DNA of 64,000 nucleotides from Bacillota bacterium (GCA_030526355.1 JAUNDC010000006.1:1-64000), one strand, 5' to 3'; positions 1 through 7,947 are shown, numbered from the stretch's first letter. The notes: generated from the letters alone by a model not told the origin. Numbers and translations are program-made.

Positions 1-50
1 ATATCAACAAAGTCCACTTCTCCGATAGAATCGGCGAAGCCGACTTTGTT
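1..50. repeat. 50-bp imperfect palindromic repeat, copy 1
   Basis: This is one of two copies in the window; it matches 6944-6993 at 47 of 50 positions. The outer arms AACAAAGTC and GACTTTGTT pair, then CTTC with GAAG, then CCGAT with ATCGG around an AGA loop, giving one long imperfect hairpin. It ends about 40 bases before the glnN start, so it may lie in the glnN leader. The sequence left of the copy is outside the window. I do not recognise the family; a small interspersed palindrome or a structured leader are both possible. Confidence 0.7.
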
Positions 51-91
51 CTTTGCAGCCAATAAATTCTAAATAAAGGGAGTGATGTAAA

Positions 92-2179
92 ATGAATAAA
101 ATTTCAGAGATTTTCGGAAAGAAGGTCTTCAATGACAAGGTCATGAAAGAAAAACTGCCAAAGGATGCATATAATGCACTCAGGCAGCATGTGGAAGACG
201 GTACCGAACTGGAAAGCGCCACCGCCAACGTTATTGCTTCTGCCATGAAAGATTGGGCTCTTGAGAACGGTGCCACTCATTTTACCCACTGGTTTCAGCC
301 GATGACAGGAGTAACAGCCGAAAAGCACGACAGCTTTATGACTCCTGATGAAAACGGAGGCATCATCATGAACTTTTCCGGAAAGGAACTGATAAAAGGT
401 GAGCCTGATGCATCAAGCTTCCCTTCAGGCGGTATACGAGCTACGTTTGAAGCAAGAGGCTATACGGCATGGGATCCAAGTTCATATGTTTTTATCAAGG
501 GAAATACATTGTGCATACCAACAGCATTCTGCTCCTACGGTGGTGAGGCTCTGGATAAAAAAACTCCCCTTCTTCTCTCCATGGAAGCAATCAACAGACA
601 GGCACTCAGACTTCTCAACATAATAGGCAGTCCGGCGTCAAAGGTAATTACCACCGTAGGCCCTGAGCAGGAGTATTTTCTTATACCTGAAAGCCTTTAC
701 AGACAGAGAAAGGATCTGGTATTCTGCGGCAGAACCCTGTTAGGTGCCAAGCCACCCAAAAGTCAGGAACTTGACGATCACTATTTCGGAGCTATCAAAC
801 CAAAGGTGTCCGATTACATGGAGGATCTGAACAATGAATTGTGGCAGCTGGGAGTACTTGCCAATACCGAGCACAATGAAGTTGCTCCATCCCAGCATGA
901 GCTGGCTCCTATCTTCAGCACTGCAAATATTGCATCTGATCACAATCAGCTGACTATGGAAATGATGAAAAAGGTTGCCGAAAGACATGGTCTTGTATGT
1001 CTGCTTCACGAGAAGCCCTTCGCAGGAATAAACGGCAGTGGCAAGCATATCAACTGGTCTATGGCAACAGATGACGGCAAAAATCTGCTTAAGCCCGGCA
1101 AGGATCCTATTTCCAATACACAGTTCCTGCTTTTCCTATGTGCAGTAATCAAGGCAGTTGACGAATATCAGGATCTTTTGAGAATATCTGTATCCGGCGC
1201 CAGCAACGATCACAGGCTTGGAGGAAACGAAGCGCCTCCATCAATCATTTCCATATTCCTTGGCGATGATCTCCTTGAGGTCATGGGTGCCATATCAGAA
1301 GGCAAATCAAGCCTGCCTCGCAAAACAAGAATGATGGATACCAAGGCTGCTGTTCTGCCTGATATCAAGAAAGATACTACAGACAGAAACAGAACCTCTC
1401 CGTTCGCGTTCACAGGAAGCCGATTTGAGTTCAGAATGGCTGGTTCTCTTACTTCAGTATCCTGCCCGGCATACATGCTCAACACGATTGTAGCAGAATC
1501 CCTTAGACAGTTTGCAGATGAACTGGAAAATGCAAATGATGTTGAAGCTGCAGCAAGAGAGCTTATCAAAAATACATATATCAGCCACAAGAGAATCGTA
1601 TTCAACGGAAACAACTATTCCAATGAATGGGTACAGGAAGCTGAATCACGCGGACTTCTCAACCTCAGAACAACAGTTGATGCACTTCCGTATTTTACAG
1701 CAGAAAAAAATCTTAAGCTGTTCCGCACCCATAAGATTTTCACTAAAACAGAAGTTGAGGCAAGGCAGGCAATATTTTATGAAGAATACTGTAAAATAAT
1801 AAATATAGAAGCACTTACACTTCTCGATATAATAAACAGAGATGTGATTCCCGCAGTATCTTCATATATAAGTTCTCTTGCAGAAACAGTAAGCATCAAA
1901 AAATCAGCACTCGGCAGCGACACACTATGCAGAACCGAAATAAAACTGACCACGCTGCTTTCAGCGGTCTGCGATGATCTGTACGACAAGACTCAGGAGC
2001 TGGAAAACGCACTTGCAGAATCTGATGGGGCTCAGATGAACGAAAAGTCAGCCAGATACTTCTGTGATGTGATCATCCCGCTTATGACGGAAATAAGAAC
2101 CCTCGCAGATGAGCTTGAAGTAAACACTTCCTCCGCATACTGGCCTATGCCGACATACGGCGACCTCTTATTTGCATAA
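92..2179 (+). CDS. glnN: Type III glutamine synthetase (GlnN)
   Basis: Makes glutamine from glutamate, ammonia and ATP in the cytoplasm, the main ammonium-assimilation step. At 695 residues it has the length of the large type III (GlnN) enzymes rather than the roughly 450-residue type I form. Visible glutamine synthetase signatures include the ATP-site stretch AGINGSGKHINWS near residue 310, GGNEAPPSI near 376 and NRTSPFAFTGSRFEFR near 432. The ATG follows an AGGGAG Shine-Dalgarno at normal spacing. A convergent ANTAR regulator and asnB follow across a shared terminator; a glutamine synthetase next to an ANTAR protein is a known clostridial arrangement and suggests nitrogen-responsive antitermination. 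The promoter lies outside the window or within the first 90 bases. Confidence 0.97.
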   Translation: MNKISEIFGKKVFNDKVMKEKLPKDAYNALRQHVEDGTELESATANVIASAMKDWALENGATHFTHWFQPMTGVTAEKHDSFMTPDENGGIIMNFSGKELIKGEPDASSFPSGGIRATFEARGYTAWDPSSYVFIKGNTLCIPTAFCSYGGEALDKKTPLLLSMEAINRQALRLLNIIGSPASKVITTVGPEQEYFLIPESLYRQRKDLVFCGRTLLGAKPPKSQELDDHYFGAIKPKVSDYMEDLNNELWQLGVLANTEHNEVAPSQHELAPIFSTANIASDHNQLTMEMMKKVAERHGLVCLLHEKPFAGINGSGKHINWSMATDDGKNLLKPGKDPISNTQFLLFLCAVIKAVDEYQDLLRISVSGASNDHRLGGNEAPPSIISIFLGDDLLEVMGAISEGKSSLPRKTRMMDTKAAVLPDIKKDTTDRNRTSPFAFTGSRFEFRMAGSLTSVSCPAYMLNTIVAESLRQFADELENANDVEAAARELIKNTYISHKRIVFNGNNYSNEWVQEAESRGLLNLRTTVDALPYFTAEKNLKLFRTHKIFTKTEVEARQAIFYEEYCKIINIEALTLLDIINRDVIPAVSSYISSLAETVSIKKSALGSDTLCRTEIKLTTLLSAVCDDLYDKTQELENALAESDGAQMNEKSARYFCDVIIPLMTEIRTLADELEVNTSSAYWPMPTYGDLLFA

Positions 2180-2194
2180 TTTTACATATAAAAC

Positions 2195-2237
2195 AAAAGA
2201 CCGCTCCATCAGTCAAAGTCTGAAGAAGCGGTCTTTT
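2195..2237. terminator. Bidirectional intrinsic terminator between glnN and the ANTAR gene
   Basis: AAAAGACCGCT at 2195-2205 pairs with AGCGGTCTTTT at 2227-2237, and a short TCAG/CTGA helix adds to the loop. There is an A run on the left and a T run on the right, so it can end both the plus-strand glnN transcript and the minus-strand ANTAR transcript. Confidence 0.9.
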
Positions 2238-2263
2238 GTTATAAAGTATTGAGGAATATTAAG

Positions 2264-2833
2264 TTAATTTCTATATGTTTTGAGAATTCTTTCGGCAACC
2301 TGCATCTTTGTAAGACGCCTTTCCATCGCCTGCTTTTCTATATATTTATGAGCCTGCTGCTCTGTCATATTGAGATATTCAACGAGAACCCATTTAGCCT
2401 TGTTTACCGTTTTGACAGAATCAAGCCTTGATGTAAGCTTTTTATTCTCCTTCTGAAGAACTTTAATTCTATATTTCATCACCTGAGCAAACAGGATGGC
2501 CTGCCTGAGTATTCCTCTCACAACAGGCTTTCCTACAACCATTACCCCATTTCTTTCCATTTCTGCCGCAAAATTGTCTACAAGTGCATTTTTTATCAGT
2601 ATTATAACTCCAGCATCGCTTTTGACAGATGCCAGAACAGCCGCCTCATCGCCAAACTGATCTTCAAGAGGAGTATTGATTATAATCAGGTCGAATCTGC
2701 TGCCAATAAGCAAGCTTCTTCCAGAGGAGGAATTTGAGAAAGCGGTGATTTCATAGTCCCCTGCTTCCATAAGGTATGTCATCAGCGTATTTTTAGCTTT
2801 TCCGTTTTTTGATAAAAGCAAAACCTTTTTCAA
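2264..2833 (-). CDS. ANTAR-domain antiterminator with a degenerate receiver domain
   Basis: A 189-residue protein with a receiver-like N-terminus (about 1-115), a coiled linker, and a C-terminal ANTAR helical domain (about 127-187) with the pattern LVEYLNMTEQQAHKYI and the conserved alanines. ANTAR proteins bind paired RNA hairpins and prevent termination. The usual phospho-acceptor aspartate is Asn53 (IIINTPL instead of IIID), and the N-terminal acidic pair is absent, while the lysine in VGKP is kept; phosphorylation in the normal way is therefore unlikely. The start codon is TTG behind GAGGTAAGG. It follows asnB by 12 bases, so it probably shares the T-box-controlled transcript. By neighbourhood its target is probably glnN or related nitrogen genes; this is inference. 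Confidence 0.88.
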   Translation of the reverse strand: MKKVLLLSKNGKAKNTLMTYLMEAGDYEITAFSNSSSGRSLLIGSRFDLIIINTPLEDQFGDEAAVLASVKSDAGVIILIKNALVDNFAAEMERNGVMVVGKPVVRGILRQAILFAQVMKYRIKVLQKENKKLTSRLDSVKTVNKAKWVLVEYLNMTEQQAHKYIEKQAMERRLTKMQVAERILKTYRN

Positions 2834-2845
2834 ATCCTTACCTCT

Positions 2846-4432
2846 TTATCTTCCGCTTGCTCCGTAGTTTGAAAGCACTCTTGCGCTTGGATCATCCACA
2901 TCACAGCCATCCCAAGCCTTGTTAGGCATCCAGAAATCCGTGATCATTTCTGCCTGTCCTGGATAATACTTCTCGAATATTTCTCTGTAGAGAAGCGATT
3001 CCTTTGTAAAAGGAGCACAGTGATATGCATATTCTCCACATTTTTCAGCGAATTTCGCATCACTGTACATTTCTTCTGCATACTCTTTAAGATCATCAAC
3101 GAGAGAATGTCCTACTGCATCGCTGAAGGCAGCCTTTTCCCTGTACAGTATATCCAGCGGAAGATAATCGCCTTCAAATGCACGCCTCAGAAGGTACTTG
3201 CCCTTACCATAGGTGTTCATTTTTTTCTCAGGATCTATGGACATAACATATTTAACAAAGTCTATATCTCCAAAAGGCACTCTGGCTTCCAGTGAGTTTG
3301 CGCTTATACACCTGTCAGCACGGAGCACATCATACATATGAAGCTCGCTGACTCTCTTGACCGACTCCTGCTGGAACGCTTCAGCAGATGGTGCGAAATC
3401 TGTATATTTATAACCGAATAATTCATCGGATATTTCTCCTGTGAGCAGCACTCTGATATCTGTAGTCTCATGAATTGCCTTGCATATCAGATACATTCCC
3501 ATACTTGCCCTTACAGTTGTAATATCATAGGTTCCCAGAATTTTGATTACCGTTTCCAGCGAATCGATTACATCCTCTTTTGTTATTATTATTTCAGTAT
3601 GGTCACTTCCTATATACTCGGCAACCTCCTTGGCATATTTAAGGTCAATAGCGTCCTTTTCCATACCTATAGCAAAAGTCCTTATCGGTTTATCCGGCAT
3701 CAGCTTCTGTGCCACCGAGCATACCAGAGAGCTGTCCAGACCTCCACTGAGAAGAAATCCCAGCGGTGCATCGGCATCAAGTCTCTTGGCTATGCCCGCC
3801 GTCAGCTTTTCTCTGATTCTGCTACAGATAACTTCCACTGAATCAGTGGAGAAGCTTCCCACCTTTGTTATATCCATATAACAGTGGAACTCTCCGCCCT
3901 TGTAAAAATGACCTGGAGGGAACGGCATTACTTTATCTGTGAGCCCGACGATGTTCTTCGGCTCGCTTGCGAATATGATTCTGCCCGTTTCTGAATAACC
4001 GAAATAAAGCGGTCTTATGCCTATCGGATCCCTTGCTGCAATATAATCATCTTCTTCGGCATCATATATAATCATGGCAAATTCGGCATCAAGCATGGCG
4101 AACATATCAGTCCCGTACTTTTTATAAAGTGGAAGAATTATTTCACAGTCACTATCTGAAGTGAACTCGTAACCTTCTGCTTCAAGCTCCTCTTTTAGAG
4201 GTCTGAAACCGTACAGCTCACCATTGCACACCGCATAGCTGCAATCCATCTCAAAAGGCTGCATTCCCGATTCCTCAAGATCCATTATAGCAAGTCTGTG
4301 GAATGCTATAATGCCTGATTTTGTCTCCAGAACTCTTGACATATCAGGTCCTCTTGATATTGTCTTTTCAAAGCCTTCGAAGAATTTCTTCAGTTCCATG
4401 TCTTTTCCTGCATAACCCATTATTGAACACAT
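2846..4432 (-). CDS. asnB: Asparagine synthase, glutamine-hydrolysing (AsnB)
   Basis: Converts aspartate, glutamine and ATP to asparagine, glutamate, AMP and pyrophosphate. The N-terminal Ntn glutaminase domain must begin Met-Cys, so I place the start at MCSIMGYAG, three codons inside the longest frame; Cys2 would be the nucleophile. The C-terminal synthetase domain has the PP-loop LLSGGLDSS near residue 230. The length, 528 residues, is normal for the family. A T-box leader with an AAC specifier and its own strong promoter precede it, so expression should rise when tRNA-Asn is uncharged. The ANTAR gene follows in the same direction, and glnN, which makes its amide donor, is close by. Confidence 0.95.
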   Translation of the reverse strand: MCSIMGYAGKDMELKKFFEGFEKTISRGPDMSRVLETKSGIIAFHRLAIMDLEESGMQPFEMDCSYAVCNGELYGFRPLKEELEAEGYEFTSDSDCEIILPLYKKYGTDMFAMLDAEFAMIIYDAEEDDYIAARDPIGIRPLYFGYSETGRIIFASEPKNIVGLTDKVMPFPPGHFYKGGEFHCYMDITKVGSFSTDSVEVICSRIREKLTAGIAKRLDADAPLGFLLSGGLDSSLVCSVAQKLMPDKPIRTFAIGMEKDAIDLKYAKEVAEYIGSDHTEIIITKEDVIDSLETVIKILGTYDITTVRASMGMYLICKAIHETTDIRVLLTGEISDELFGYKYTDFAPSAEAFQQESVKRVSELHMYDVLRADRCISANSLEARVPFGDIDFVKYVMSIDPEKKMNTYGKGKYLLRRAFEGDYLPLDILYREKAAFSDAVGHSLVDDLKEYAEEMYSDAKFAEKCGEYAYHCAPFTKESLLYREIFEKYYPGQAEMITDFWMPNKAWDGCDVDDPSARVLSNYGASGR

Positions 4433-4473
4433 ATTAAGCACCTCCGTTTCCTGCTTCAGCAGGCATTGCTTCC

Positions 4474-4520
4474 AAAAATAAATCAGTGGCTATTATCCTG
4501 TATATAGGACGAATAGCCAC
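4474..4520 (-). terminator. T-box-controlled intrinsic terminator
   Basis: GTGGCTATT and AATAGCCAC (plus-strand 4486-4494 and 4512-4520) form a perfect 9-bp stem extended by an inner helix, followed on the minus strand by a T-rich run (GATTTATTTTT). It lies directly after the T-box core and before the asnB ribosome site. Confidence 0.88.
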
Positions 4521-4786
4521 ATATCCGCGGTGCCACCTATGTTGAGCCTGTAAGAAAAGCTCCACCTTTCCAACCTAACAGTTGTATCAGCTTTAACGGG
4601 CTGAACCCGGATTCCCTACTCTCTGCCTGTCATGCTGCCTGTTTATGCACATCTTTCAGATTTCAGTTCACAGCTCCGAAGTGTTATTCACCTGTGGTCT
4701 ACCGCCGGGTTCGCACTATCTCCGGCTCACTGCGGGCGACTTCACAAACTACTTGTCTTCATCAACGCCTTTAGCAATATTTAAAT
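4474..4786 (-). promoter_or_regulatory. T-box riboswitch, probably tRNA-Asn, in the asnB leader
   Basis: Fills most of the 400-base gap before asnB. On the minus strand the T-box core GGTGGCACCGCGG (4525-4538) is followed by a terminator hairpin. Upstream are a Stem I region with a distal-loop GTGCGAACC, an AGTAGGGAATCCGG segment, and the specifier-like segment GAATAACAC. Its AAC triplet, at 4683-4685, is the asparagine codon, in agreement with the downstream gene. T-boxes read the charging state of a specific tRNA and switch between antiterminator and terminator. The element is certain; the exact specifier frame is read by eye. Confidence 0.92.
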
Positions 4787-4795
4787 GATGGACAT

Positions 4796-4824
4796 ATATT
4801 AATGCATATTTTGTTGTTTGTCAA
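4796..4824 (-). promoter_or_regulatory. Sigma-A promoter for the T-box/asnB transcript
   Basis: On the minus strand a perfect TTGACA (-35) is separated by exactly 17 bases from TAATAT (-10). The start point would fall just before T-box Stem I. Confidence 0.85.
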
Positions 4825-4832
4825 CATATTTT

Positions 4833-5651
4833 TTACAATAAATTGAGTTTTTTCGACAAAATTCTTTCGGTTATTACATGGAACGCAACAAGCTGTACAG
4901 CTGTCAGCAGGAACATTCCAACAATTCCAGCCTGCGTCAGAGAAAATACATTCCTGTCTCCCAGACCAACAAACCAGTCTACGATACCAAGCTCTTCGCC
5001 TATTGACATCAATATTACGCCCAATATAGAAAGTATCACACTGATTCCGATGTATGCTCCCAGTGCCAGAAGAATTCTGTGCTTTCCCGAAAGCTGACCG
5101 ATTGCCAGAGATGCATATATCTGATATATAGATTTGAGAACGGACAACACCAGTATTATCAGTATCTCGACACCAACAAGGATAAATTTCGGTTCTTCCT
5201 TTAACATCTTCCCCAGCTCTGTGAAAAAGTCCGCTACATCAACGAAAGCGTTAAAGCCTGCCAGAATAAGCATTGATACGACAGCCACCAGAATACTTAC
5301 AAGTACTACTGCCGCAGATACAACACCCTTTGAAGTAATTAGCTGCCAAGGTTTTACCGGAAGTGTATGCATCAGATATCCCTCATCTCCCAGCAGTCCC
5401 CTGTAAAAACGAACGATAACTATCATTACTGTTGCAACTATCAGTGCTATGAATATTCCTACAAATAGAAAACCGGAAATAAATTCAATCAGTCCGAATG
5501 CTGATGTTTCAGTATATGAATCCGGAATTATCCTTGCCAGTGCTCCACTTGTAAAGCTTAGAAGCAATGCGGCCGCAACCAGCGCTGCCCAGATTACACC
5601 TATGAGTCTCATACTCGACCTTATTTCATATTTAATCAGCTTACCTGTCAT
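4833..5651 (-). CDS. ABC transporter permease, ABC-2 type
   Basis: An integral membrane protein of about 272 residues with six predicted hydrophobic segments and no signal peptide. It is the last gene of a GntR-ATPase-permease operon and overlaps the ATPase gene, which marks it as that ATPase's membrane partner. Two start codons lie two codons apart; I prefer the inner one (MTGKLIKYE), which has seven bases from GGGGGTG, over 5657. The operon resembles the YtrA-type systems of Firmicutes that respond to envelope-active compounds, but the substrate cannot be told from sequence. Confidence 0.85.
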   Translation of the reverse strand: MTGKLIKYEIRSSMRLIGVIWAALVAAALLLSFTSGALARIIPDSYTETSAFGLIEFISGFLFVGIFIALIVATVMIVIVRFYRGLLGDEGYLMHTLPVKPWQLITSKGVVSAAVVLVSILVAVVSMLILAGFNAFVDVADFFTELGKMLKEEPKFILVGVEILIILVLSVLKSIYQIYASLAIGQLSGKHRILLALGAYIGISVILSILGVILMSIGEELGIVDWFVGLGDRNVFSLTQAGIVGMFLLTAVQLVAFHVITERILSKKLNLL

Positions 5652-6378
5652 TTCCATTCACCCCCGTATACGGCACCATTCTGAAACTGTCTTTAAACAC
5701 ATCATCAATGGATTTGCCTTCCTTTTCCTTGATATCATCTACTGATTCATGTCTCACGATCTTACCGTTTCTGATAAATACCACTTCATCCAGCACTCTC
5801 TCAATGTCGGAAATAAGGTGTGTTGAAATAACTACAGTTCCTTCTTCATTGTAATTATTTATTATCGTCGTAAGTATATAATCCCTTGCTGCTGGGTCAA
5901 CTCCTGCAATAGGTTCATCCAGAAGATATAACTGCGCCTTGCGACTCATTACAAGAATAAGCTGCACTTTTTCTTTAGTTCCCTTTGACATGGTTTTTAT
6001 TCTGTCATTGATACCTATGCTCATAGAAACGCACATATCTTCTGCCTTTTTGCGATTAAAGTCCTCATAAAATTCACTGAACATATCCAGGATATCCTTT
6101 ACAGTCATCCAGTCTGCAAAATATGTTTTGTCAGGAAGATAACTGATAATCGATTTAGTATAGGTTCCTGGTTTTTCCCCGTCTATCAGAACTTCCCCAC
6201 ATGTAGGCGTGATAAGCCCGTTCATAAGCTTTATCAGTGTCGTTTTACCGCTCCCATTCGGTCCAAGCAGGCCCACGACCTTGCCTCTGCCTATATTGAG
6301 TTCAACCCTGTCAAGAGCGACCTTGCTGCCGAAGTTCTTTGTCAGCTCACGGCATTCAATTAAATTTCCGTTCTTCAT
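5641..6378 (-). CDS. ABC transporter ATP-binding protein
   Basis: A 245-residue nucleotide-binding subunit. Walker A is GPNGSGKT near residue 40, the signature region is the divergent SKGTKEK near 130, and Walker B is LYLLDEPIAGVDP near 150, followed by the H-loop in ISTHLISD. It would power the permease encoded next. The start overlaps the stop of the GntR gene by ATGA, and the end overlaps the permease start, so the three are translationally coupled. The family is the YtrB/EcsA-like group of small exporters; the substrate is unknown. Confidence 0.93.
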   Translation of the reverse strand: MKNGNLIECRELTKNFGSKVALDRVELNIGRGKVVGLLGPNGSGKTTLIKLMNGLITPTCGEVLIDGEKPGTYTKSIISYLPDKTYFADWMTVKDILDMFSEFYEDFNRKKAEDMCVSMSIGINDRIKTMSKGTKEKVQLILVMSRKAQLYLLDEPIAGVDPAARDYILTTIINNYNEEGTVVISTHLISDIERVLDEVVFIRNGKIVRHESVDDIKEKEGKSIDDVFKDSFRMVPYTGVNGNDR

Positions 6379-6743
6379 TTCTGCTCAACCCCTCTCTCAT
6401 TTATCATTTTGACTACATCCTCTGCAGTATACCCGATTGCAGCCATCTCTGCGATAAAAGTCTCGATGTTCTGCTTTGCTATACTTTCCTTCATCTGTGC
6501 CACCAGCCCTTCATCTGTTGTAACTGTTCTTCCTGCAGTACGGTTCGTAATCACGAACCCGTCGTTTTCAAGCTCTCCCAATGCCCTCTGCATGGTATTT
6601 CTGTTTACCCCTGCCTCTTCAGCCAGTTCACGCACTGTAGGAAACGGTCCCCCCATCGGATACTCTCCTGCGACTATTGCTATTACCAACTGTTCCTTTA
6701 GCTGCGGCCATATAGGTCTGCTGTCATCCAGCTTCCATTTCAT
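6375..6743 (-). CDS. GntR-family repressor, YtrA type
   Basis: A 122-residue cytoplasmic regulator with an N-terminal winged helix-turn-helix (PTVRELAEEAGVNRNTMQRAL) and a short helical C-terminal part of about 50 residues, the layout of the YtrA subfamily. The longest frame starts 22 codons earlier, but MKWKLDDSRP is preceded by an excellent AAAGGAGGGGG site and matches the family start. It heads the ABC operon and probably represses it. Tandem TTGTC motifs lie between its promoter and start (6799-6839). Confidence 0.92.
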   Translation of the reverse strand: MKWKLDDSRPIWPQLKEQLVIAIVAGEYPMGGPFPTVRELAEEAGVNRNTMQRALGELENDGFVITNRTAGRTVTTDEGLVAQMKESIAKQNIETFIAEMAAIGYTAEDVVKMINERGVEQK

Positions 6744-6798
6744 TTTTCCCCCTCCTTTGCACCGGTTTTGTTTCTTATTAATCTCCAGTCCCAATACT

Positions 6799-6839
6799 CT
6801 ATTGTTCACTTTGTTCTATTGTCTTATTGTCATGTTGTC
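6799..6839. promoter_or_regulatory. Tandem 8-9 bp repeats, candidate GntR operator
   Basis: On the plus strand three contiguous octamers CTATTGTC, TTATTGTC and ATGTTGTC (6816-6839) follow two weaker units ending TTGTTC (6799-6816). A reversed unit GGACAATA lies at 6851. They sit just downstream of the predicted start point, where a bound repressor would block transcription. Binding by the adjacent GntR protein is inference. Confidence 0.45.
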
Positions 6840-6860
6840 TTATGTGCTTAGGACAATAAT

Positions 6861-6889
6861 AAAATAACCCACCATCTGGGATTTGTCAA
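6861..6889 (-). promoter_or_regulatory. Sigma-A promoter of the GntR/ABC operon
   Basis: The minus strand shows TTGACA, 17 bases, then TATTTT. The leader to the ATG is about 110 bases and contains the tandem repeats. Confidence 0.65.
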
Positions 6890-6913
6890 TAGGTTTTTGT
6901 AAATTTTTTATTA

Positions 6914-6944
6914 TTCCGGAAATATCATTTCGATATTTCCGGAA
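6914..6944. repeat. Perfect 13-bp inverted repeat
   Basis: TTCCGGAAATATC and GATATTTCCGGAA pair perfectly around an ATTTC loop. It abuts copy 2 of the 50-bp palindrome and lies upstream of the GntR promoter. There is no U-tract, so it is not an obvious terminator; it could be a protein site or part of a small mobile palindromic unit. Confidence 0.75.
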
Positions 6945-6993
6945 TATCAACAAAGTCCACATCTCCGATAGAATCGGCTAAGCTGACTTTGTT
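6944..6993. repeat. 50-bp imperfect palindromic repeat, copy 2
   Basis: Matches window positions 1-50 with three substitutions. The outer arms and the CCGAT/ATCGG apical stem are unchanged, while the middle CTTC/GAAG helix is weakened to CATC/TAAG. It lies in a gene-free stretch rather than a leader, which argues for an interspersed repeat rather than a glnN-specific riboregulator. Confidence 0.7.
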
Positions 6994-7358
6994 ATTTTGT
7001 GTTAGAGAAAGAAATTCAGACTTGAAGTTTTCGATAATTAACTAGGTTGGAGAACTGTGTAGACATTGGATATTATGCAAAATGTGTTAAAAACGCAAAA
7101 TCCACGTTAATTTTGCACATTTTTAAATCGAATACAATTATTTTCCAGTTAATTTATGGTATAATCCAATCGATTTGCTGTTACACTACGTTTAAAATTA
7201 ATCATTTTGTTATTTGTGCTACAATTTATAGGCCACAACACCGCACCTATCATGTCGCTTCAAAATAAATGTGCAATTTATAACGAATACTCATTAAATT
7301 TACACCAAATGGAAAACTATTACAAATAAGTCTCCTAGTCCTGCATGCTCACAACCTT
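6994..7358. other. AT-rich gene-free stretch
   Basis: No convincing coding frame is present; the only frame, at 7047-7268, would use a TTG start without a ribosome site and has an unnatural composition. The stretch holds nested AU-rich inverted repeats near 7079-7125 and an extended -10 sequence TGGTATAAT at 7157-7165 on the plus strand without a good -35. A small untranslated RNA is possible but unproven. Confidence 0.5.
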
Positions 7359-7385
7359 AAAAATGTAATATCGCACTGCGATATT
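7359..7385 (-). terminator. Probable intrinsic terminator of the CcdA/TlpA operon
   Basis: AATATCGC (7367-7374) and GCGATATT (7378-7385) make an 8-bp stem with a three-base loop just after the TlpA stop. On the minus strand five T residues follow after a four-base gap, so the U-tract is offset and termination may be leaky. Confidence 0.5.
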
Positions 7386-7398
7386 GCCACACTAAAAA

Positions 7399-7935
7399 TC
7401 ATTCCAATAGCCCACGTACATTTTCCATAAGAGCCTCTTCATCCATGGCACCTATAACATGATTCACCAGTGTTCCCTTTGCATCAATAAAATACGTTGT
7501 CGGAATCGATACCACATCATATGCAGACGAAGCCTCCATCCCGGTATCAAAAAACACAGGGAAGCCAAACCCTTCTTCATCTATACATTCTGCGGCGGAT
7601 TCAACGGTTTCCCTCATACCGTCGGTCAAATTTACCATCATAAACTGCACATCATCACCGTACGCTTTATATGCCACATCAAAAGCCGGCATCTCACTTC
7701 GGCACGGACCGCACCAGCTTGCCCAGAAATTCAGTACCACCGGTCTGCCTCTGAAATCAGAAAGCTTTATCTCACGACCTGACTGATCATACACTGTGAA
7801 GTCAGCAGCCGAACCCTCGTCACGAACACCAGCACCATCAGAATCTGATCCCGCCATATTATACACAACATAAGCAGCTGTCATCAGAATAATAAACAGA
7901 ACCAATATCAGAACCACATTTGTTTTTTTGCTCAT
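7399..7935 (-). CDS. TlpA/ResA-like membrane-anchored thioredoxin
   Basis: A 178-residue thiol-disulfide protein. Residues 7-27 form a signal anchor and the rest a thioredoxin fold outside the membrane, with the active site WCGPC (Cys75, Cys78) and the cis-proline segment SIPTTYF. It should reduce, or less often form, disulfides in exported proteins. It follows ccdA by 12 bases, and CcdA-type proteins feed electrons from cytoplasmic thioredoxin to ResA/TlpA partners, so the pair forms a transmembrane reductant pathway. In spore formers such pairs serve cytochrome c maturation or spore cortex synthesis (StoA); no cytochrome gene is in view. It is the last gene of an operon headed by a Crp/Fnr regulator. 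Confidence 0.9.
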   Translation of the reverse strand: MSKKTNVVLILVLFIILMTAAYVVYNMAGSDSDGAGVRDEGSAADFTVYDQSGREIKLSDFRGRPVVLNFWASWCGPCRSEMPAFDVAYKAYGDDVQFMMVNLTDGMRETVESAAECIDEEGFGFPVFFDTGMEASSAYDVVSIPTTYFIDAKGTLVNHVIGAMDEEALMENVRGLLE

Positions 7936-7947
7936 CAGCTCACACTC

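Noticed and set aside
10..50. ANTAR-type paired-hexaloop RNA target in the glnN leader
   Set aside because: The visible hairpin has a three-base AGA loop, not the two six-base loops with A1 and G4; the target may lie left of the window.
7047..7268. 73-residue frame in the gene-free stretch
   Set aside because: It begins with TTG without a ribosome site, is rich in Ile, Cys and Tyr in no clear pattern, and covers AU-rich inverted repeats; no family is recognisable.
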